The notes beneath the pieces were generated by a model, which searched no databases, was not told the DNA's origin, and was given only the letters and a program-made list of their open reading frames with translations. From contig JAJEKV010000034.1 in the NCBI GenBank assembly GCA_021234155.1, positions 3,837,491 through 3,901,490 on the forward strand: a DNA stretch of 64,000 bases, written 5' to 3'. Below are positions 58,518-64,000 of the stretch, one piece after another. Source of the stretch: Isoetes taiwanensis. Lineage: Eukaryota > Streptophyta > Lycopodiopsida > Isoetales > Isoetaceae. The position numbers and the translations under genes were made by a program. Position 1 is the first letter of the stretch, and every line of letters begins with the position of its first letter.

Positions 58518-59231
58518 TTATAAGTTATCATTAAACATCTTGGTTCAAGGGATAAATATGTGTTGAGAAACAAGGTGTGAAGGTTATAGCATAATCATGA
58601 AACATGGGTGCTCAATCATTGAATATGGAATGAAATACCATTATTTCATTCAATGGTTCTAAATGGGTTATTTTATCAATGATTCAAATTGCAATGGTTC
58701 ACAAGGCCGACGAACAGCCTCAGGCCTGTGGGATAATGTTTCGCATGCCAGAGAAATGAATTTATGCCTGTGGGATAAATAAGAAACATGAAAAGCTCAA
58801 AGTAGAAGGTTGATCTGGCACGAAACCACCGGATTTGCTAAGATATAGGGAGGAATCCGTTAAACAGAGGTCGGACATCTTGCTGGAAGGATCGGAGCAG
58901 TAAAAGAAGACACGATCCGGCAGCAAATAATCTGGTCAATGAGTGAACAGTAAATGAGTCAATGCTCGAGCTACAGTGACCGTGCTACAGTGTTTTGCAA
59001 TTATTTCAATGGTTATTATTGTGCTTAATAACCTTGTTATCAAGGGAGCATGACACCATAGAACTATAGGGAATTAGAGACCATATTATGGCTTCCCTAT
59101 ATGTTCTTGTTTTGGTTAAAAAATACTTCATGTTGTTGGCGATTGAATGATTAGTTCTAATTCAAAGATAAAATCTTGCTAGACATTGGAAAGATTGTTG
59201 ATCAACTTGTTAATTCACTAAATTCTCTTCA
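58503..59231 (+). repeat. 3' LTR of copia element 2
   Basis: Length is 729 bp, starting TGAAGGTT right after the second polypurine tract and ending CTCTTCA. The terminal CA is shared with the first two bases of the 417-bp flank copy. Confidence 0.9.
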
Positions 59232-60197
59232 CCATGGACAAAAAACACATATCATTTTTCCAACATCACGTGCTCAGTGATTACATGGTCGAAGATAATA
59301 CGTTGGTCATTATATAGGCGGACCATATCTTCTTGCACCTCTGCGATGTCTTCCGGAAACACTTCATCTCAAAATATCATATATGGATCTATTGCACGCC
59401 CAGGAAGAATAAACTCAAACTCCCTTAAGGATCATCCAACAGAGTTCATATGGTCTTCAAATCTAGAAGTGTCATTCAAGAAATCGAACACACACTTGCA
59501 CACTTTCATCCTCTGCAACCCTTCATGTCTCGTGTTATAAGTCATCTTTACTTCTTCCCACAGTTGTAGTGGATTCAATGGTTTGCAATTTAAGCATTAG
59601 GGTTTTTTTGAGATTAAAAAAGGGCCTTCAAAACATGCCAACTAAGCCAAATAAAGATAAATGAACTACCAATCAGAAATCAGAGCCTGACGGGTCCAGT
59701 CAGCAAAACTGTTATAACTAACTCACTGGATCACATTTTCTAACATAACTATTGATAGAAAAGTCCAAATGATCTTTCGTTTAGTGCAATAGATAGATCT
59801 CGTTGAGATCTTTCCAACCTTAGGGTGCTTTGCACATATTTTAACCACTTATGATTGTCAAAACTCCAAGAAATATGGTTTTTACCATTTTTTACTATCC
59901 TACGAGGCTAAAAGATATGCAAACCACCCAAGATTGGAAAGATCTCAATGAGATCTATCTATTGCACCAAACAAAAGCTCATTTGGACTTTTCTATCAAC
60001 ACCTATGCTAGAAAATGTGATCCAGTGAGTTAGTTATAACTGTTTTGCTGACTGGATTACCAGTTCTGTTTTCTGATTGGTAGTTCATATAGCTTAGTCA
60101 TCAGTTCTTAAAAGGCCCTTTTATGATCTCAAAAAATCCCTAATGAGGATCATGGCGAACATATGTCGCAATTGTGATGGCATACTCCATGCTGCTA
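59230..60197. repeat. 417-bp direct duplication flanking copia element 2, right copy
   Basis: It consists of 59230-59594 and 60146-60197, interrupted by the fold-back element. It matches 53092-53508, with equal length once the insert is removed. Confidence 0.92.
59595..60145. mobile_element. 551-bp fold-back (MITE-like) element
   Basis: The element starts CATTAGGGTTTTTTTGAGAT and ends with the near-complement, CCCTAATG. Inverted similarity continues inward for more than 200 bases on each side (for example CAGTCAGCAAAACTGTTATA on the left and its complement on the right). Almost the whole element can therefore form one hairpin. It has no coding capacity. The paired flank copy at 53456-53457 shows the site without the element and without any extra bases, so no target duplication is visible under this choice of ends. 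Confidence 0.85.
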
Positions 60198-60600
60198 ACT
60201 TTTGAAGATATTCGGGCTATTCTGTGTCATCTTGAAGCAACCCACGACGAATGCAAGCTTCTTTATATGTTGCACACAACTCTCCATCGAAAGAGCGTAG
60301 ATCTTCAAAACTAATTGCACTTGTCACGCGGGTCAATAGTAGTTGTAGATAGTATCGCTCTCCTTCTGAAGGATTAACAAAGTACATGCGTCCAATAATG
60401 GGAAACTTCTGATTGTTAGATCTAACCTACGATTTTCTACTGGGTTGAGATAAACCTTTTAGGAAAATCATGGTAGAGCAATTGAGTGCATTCATCTCAA
60501 AAAAGGCTGGCAACGTTGTTTCATTATTCCTGCTTCTTATAATGTCCATACTCGTACCTTCTCAATAGTATATATCTTATTGCATTAAGCACAAATTCAT

Positions 60601-61419
60601 TATTTGGGTAAAAATTTGGGATTTTGAGAATTTTGAATGACCCCGTCTAGGCCCACCATAAGCAAAAAGTGGTTCCGCTTTAATTCAAGCCCACGTTGGG
60701 CGGGACAATTTGAAATTCGAATATAAGATTCTAAAGTCATACCTAAATATATGAGCACAGCTCGGCAGCGGCCACGCACTTGATGATAAGGAAGCTCGAA
60801 TAGTCACCTGCCATAGCCCAGTTTCGGTCAGGAATAAGAGGGCGCCATCGCCGAAAATTGCCATAGCCAGAGGTTTTTCTGGAGGCAGAGGTGGCCATGG
60901 GCAGAGCAGACGTTTTGAGGAGCCATGTCTTCCATGAGATTCTATTTCCAAGGCCTTTGTTATCTCCGAGCCAAATCTCAATCTATGGAAACTCTTCTTC
61001 ACAGATTTTGCTTCTTCTTCATTTCCTTCTAAATCGTACGGAATCCTGCTTGCTTCCTACAGGGATGCTTTACAGTCTCTCTCTGGTCCACGAAATCGCC
61101 ATTGCATTTCTTTCGAGCGCAAGAAAAACACAAATAAGGCAGATACAGCTCATGCAAATCACTGCAGCGATGTCTCTGAGCTAAAAAAATAAAACTTATT
61201 TGGGATATTGTAAATTTATTTGATAATTCTGTTAACAATGGTTACTTTTACCAATTAATTGAATGTATATTTGTCATGAGATGCCCAATATGCATCCATT
61301 TTGCACTCATATTTTGTTTTAGAAGATCGCAATGGCAATCTTTGCGAGCCCATCATAAATAAAACTGATCGAAATTAGTATATTTATTATATCAATGTGC
61401 CTTAAAAAATACATATATT
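60601..61419. other. Unassigned sequence inserted in the Helitron
   Basis: The stretch separates Helitron sequence (ending about 60600) from the LINE fragment. No domain is recognised in frames at 60685-61002 (minus) or 60891-61184 (plus). Confidence 0.35.
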
Positions 61420-62918
61420 GGTCCTTTATGCCAACGCTCTTTGGGTTGTACATTGATAGCTTGGAGACGTGGATGCAGCACCATGGGGGAGCCGGGGTGC
61501 AATTATCTGATGCGACTTCTGTGATCCAGTTACTATATGCGGATGATGTAGGTTTGCTAGCCCACACGGCCGGCAGTATGCAGCAGCATTTGGATGCCCT
61601 TAGTGGGTTCTGTGGGGCAACGGGAATGACAGTGAACTTGCACAAAACTAAGCTTCTCGCGATCCTGTCCCTCGCAACACCCTATCCCGGAGTTATATTA
61701 CGAGGGGCCGAGAAGTGGAGATGGTGCGAGCTTCAAGTATCTGGGAAATTGATTTCACTACTAACATCTTTGTGGGATGAGTGTGTGGAGAGGAGAGCCC
61801 GGTCTTGGAAGGCTCTATATGCAAAAAGCAAAACGTGTTCTGCGGATAGATCTCGCGGATTTGGGCGAGGAGAGCACACCCTGTTTAGGGCTTTGGTCGA
61901 GCGGTCTTTGCTATATGGGGTGGAGGTTTGGGGCCAATGATTAGCAAAACACGTGGGATAGGTTGGAAAGGGTGCAAAAAGCTTTCTTGACATATAGCTT
62001 GGGAGTGAAGGGCGTCGTGCGTGTCGATTTTGTTGTATGAGGCGGGGTTACGGCCTTCTGACGATACATATCTTGAGACATCTTACTTGCTTCCATAAGG
62101 TGGATGGGATGGATGAGCATCGCTTTCCTCCAGGCGGTGTGTTGTTGCAGGGCCCCCAAATGCCGAAGAGGGTATAGCACGAAACAATCGTAAGGGATGG
62201 TTTATGAGGTGGTCTATGGATTACCAACGGATGGTGGCAATCGCGGATTCGATCGCGCGAGAATGGGCAATTGGATGCGGGCTATCTTTGCCACTACGTG
62301 GGATGCCTCTACTCTTGCAAAGCCCAAAGGCGAGCACTATCAACGCTCGATTAATCCCGCCTTGAGCATGGACCCCATCGGGTGCCTGAAAGCACACATC
62401 TCGGTGAAGAAACGGAGAGCTATTGCTGCCATAAGGGCGGGTTCCCATTACCTCGGAATTGAAACAGTCATTTGGGGGTGAATGGCGGACCTGATCCCCC
62501 GGGAGGAGAGGATATGTCGGTGTTGTGAGATGCACGTGATAGAGGATGAGCACCATGCCCTCCGGTGCCCGCCCAAAGATATGCCCATGTCCGGCAAATT
62601 ACACCGATCTTAGATGCTCGACACATCGCTACATCGCCACTCGCGTCACCTATGGTAGCGGACCGGGACCTTACATCCTCGCAGATTTTGGCCGCGTCGG
62701 ACTTGCTCTTCTGGGGCATGGTATTTGAGAGCCTATCTTGTTAGGGTTTTTCCTCCCAAGTGGGGGTTTTTTTCATCCCTTAGTAGGGTTCTCTTGTCTG
62801 ATTACATTGTTTGTTTTGGTGTTGGGGTTTTGGCTTTTTGCCCGTTCTCTGCATGTACCGTCTCATAGGCCTCTGGCCTCCGTGGACGTTAAAGTAAACT
62901 TCCTTCCTTCCTTCCTTT
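61420..62918 (+). mobile_element. 5'-truncated LINE fragment with TTCC tail
   Basis: Plus-strand frames give the middle and C-terminal part of a non-LTR reverse transcriptase. From about 61423 they read PTLFGLYIDSLETW, then QLLYADDVGLLAHT with the catalytic YADD, and MTVNLHKTKLL. LFRALVERSLLYGVEVWG follows, and near 62503 a Cys/His segment (CRCCEMHVIEDEHHALRC) typical of LINE C-termini. Frames are broken after 61940. The 3' end carries CATAGGCC and CTCCGTGGACG and a (TTCC)n tail at 62900-62918, matching the 3'-end family of the insertion at 11293-11885. Target duplications were not identified. Confidence 0.75.
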
Positions 62919-62999
62919 ATGATCATCATTATCGTATTCGCGATTGTTCAATATATTTTGCACATTTTTGCTTCATCAATGAGATCCTCGTGAAGAACT

Positions 63000-64000
63000 T
63001 TTAGTGCTTTATACAGCCACGGCAACCTATTTCAATGTCAAACGAGAATTCCAAATTTCTCTAACTAATGAATTCGTGCTTCATTGGGAGATGCACAACC
63101 AATCTAGTGACATGAGGAAACTGTTGTTGTATTTCATATGAGAGGATTCTCCATGATGCCTTAGAAGCCGAGAAATAGTGTGCAGATAAGATATCCTCAA
63201 CCTCATCATGGTTTATGGTGGATCACTTGCTAGTAGATGCACCATCACTCGCTGCTTCTAAGTTTACATTGATCATAACCGGCCCTTTGTAGATATACTT
63301 GTAGAGATATTTAACGGCCTTTACAGCAGCACATACCTCAACATTGATATGGCACTTGAAGTACGATGTCTGCTATGGATTATATGGCACAACCCATCTG
63401 TTGTCTAAATCTATATTCTCTTTTCTCACCTTTCAGTCATCATCCCTTCTTCGGTACAATAGATATATGCCAACAACTATCATTTCATCTGAAAATGCAT
63501 GTGGATAACGTTTTGTACACTTGCCATCCTGCATGCACGGACTGTTTGGATGTCCAGTACCACATGGCTCATGCATCATACAGATGACCACCTCATGCAA
63601 TTCAGGATATGCATTATTGTCTGGTATTTCAGCATAAATAATTTGATCAATGTCTTCAGTTATGAAGGGCTTGTCGGCTTGATCCAACATAGTCAACAAA
63701 TGTATATATGGCAAGCCTCTCTTTTTGAACTTAATAACATAGACTTTCAAAATTATGCGGTCATATATACCATGATTAGTTATCAGATCTTCCAGCTCCT
63801 TTACTTTCATATACTCTAGCCAGCCACTAACTCTGATCGATCATTTGGCGATTGGCCATATATTAATTCCCTCCTAATCTCTTCCCAATTTGCATTGGCA
63901 ATCATAGTTATAAAGAGGTCCGGCCTGCTAAGTTCGTGAACAATAGACATGGCATCCTGATATTGTTGGGTCATATATCTCAGACCTCCCTCATGTGAGG
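63000..64000 (-). pseudogene. Helitron Rep (HUH nuclease) remnant, runs off the window
   Basis: Read on the minus strand from 64000 down: GGLRYMTQQYQDAMSIVHEL, RPDLFITMIANANWEEIR, then (63433-63810) KKRGLPYIHLLTMLDQADKP, EDIDQIIYAEIP, GTGHPNSPCMQDGKCTKRYP and PLYRRR-type LLYRRRDDD. This is followed by KCHINVEVCAAVKAVKYLYKYIYKGP and VTRLVVHLP down to about 63065. This is the canonical Helitron Rep order. The first His of the HUH motif is replaced (GLPYIHLL where GLPHAHIL is usual), while the tyrosine-bearing YLYKYIYKG motif is kept. Three or more stops occur. The gene's beginning lies beyond the right edge. Confidence 0.85.

Larger units (their letters stand above)
53507..59231 (+). mobile_element. 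Ty1/copia LTR retrotransposon, relatively young, aberrantly flanked
   Basis: The LTRs are 53507-54225 and 58503-59231. The primer-binding site TGGTATCAGAGC lies at 54227, and the polypurine tract AAGGAGGAG directly precedes the 3' LTR. By eye the LTRs differ at about a dozen positions, far fewer than in element 1. Gag and pol domains are all present in copia order, but three frame changes and a small integrase/RT junction deletion make it defective unless some are sequencing errors. The 5' LTR lacks the first 8-10 bases, and the flanks are a 417-bp duplication instead of a 5-bp one. Confidence 0.93.
59230..60600 (-). pseudogene. Helitron Rep/helicase remnant, right copy and upstream part
   Basis: Read on the minus strand from about 60600 down: LPAFFEMNALN; IGRMYFVNPSEGERYYLQLLL; SFEDLRSFDGELC; YKEACIRRGLLQDD; SMPSQLRHMFAMIL; then, after a 551-bp insert, the linker and the degraded Walker A region ending at 59230. 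This is the order found between the Rep nuclease and Pif1-like helicase in plant Helitrons. Stops occur, for example after LLQDDTE. The copy was originally continuous with 53010-53091 and with the Rep part at 63010-64000. Confidence 0.78.

Noticed and set aside
1-64000. CRISPR arrays, bacterial operons, ribosome-binding sites or rRNA genes.
   Set aside because: Spliced gene, LTR retrotransposons, LINEs, Helitron and PPR gene show plant nuclear DNA. No regularly spaced identical repeats with unique spacers and no rRNA signature were seen.

Overview
The window is nuclear DNA of a land plant. It is dominated by nested, mostly broken transposable elements. Only two stretches look like intact host genes: an intronless 778-residue PLS-type pentatricopeptide-repeat (PPR) protein at 44904-47240 (minus), and a two-exon gene of unknown function at 28633-29732 (minus). 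The style of the PPR repeats, the intronless PPR reading frame, a DUF7869-type reading frame and the density of mixed retroelements would fit a fern or another non-seed plant. That placement is inference from family resemblance, not proof.

Layout. 1-6450: low-copy sequence rich in AAATTGGGC palindromes, including a tandemly duplicated unit. One copy of that unit is split by a 4.3 kb CACTA transposon (1643-5965, 3-bp target duplication GGC). 7316-9634: a frame-broken DUF7869 protein gene. 10735-11126: an array of small hairpin units. 11293-11885: a short LINE-type insertion with a 29-bp target duplication. 12366-14935: hairpin repeats, a 79-bp tandem duplication, a tRNA-derived SINE-like unit, two degenerate minisatellites and a GA-rich tract. 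14940-20900: no recognisable gene. 21360-25537: a rearranged LTR-element complex with a large inverted repeat and a 5'-truncated LINE (23953-25292). 25932-27739: a short LINE carrying only an ORF1-like region. 28633-29732: the two-exon gene. 31783-36660: a complete but decayed Ty1/copia element. 39829-41196: a possible LTR. 44904-47240: the PPR gene. 48691-49432: a MULE relic. 53010-64000: a decayed Helitron on the minus strand, interrupted by a younger Ty1/copia element (53507-59231), a 551-bp fold-back element (59595-60145) and a LINE fragment (about 61420-62918).

The most unusual structure is at the right end. The younger copia element is flanked not by a 5-bp target duplication but by a 417-bp direct duplication of Helitron helicase sequence. 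Both junctions show 2-bp microhomology and the 5' LTR has lost about 8-10 bp. The two flanks differ about as much as the two LTRs, so the duplication seems to date from the insertion itself. One flank later gained the fold-back element, and the other flank preserves the empty site. Other points of interest are the ORF1-only LINE, the CACTA element with a paralogous empty site beside it, and several unexplained hairpin arrays.

All readings were made by eye. Family names rest on motif recognition without database search, and divergence values are approximate.
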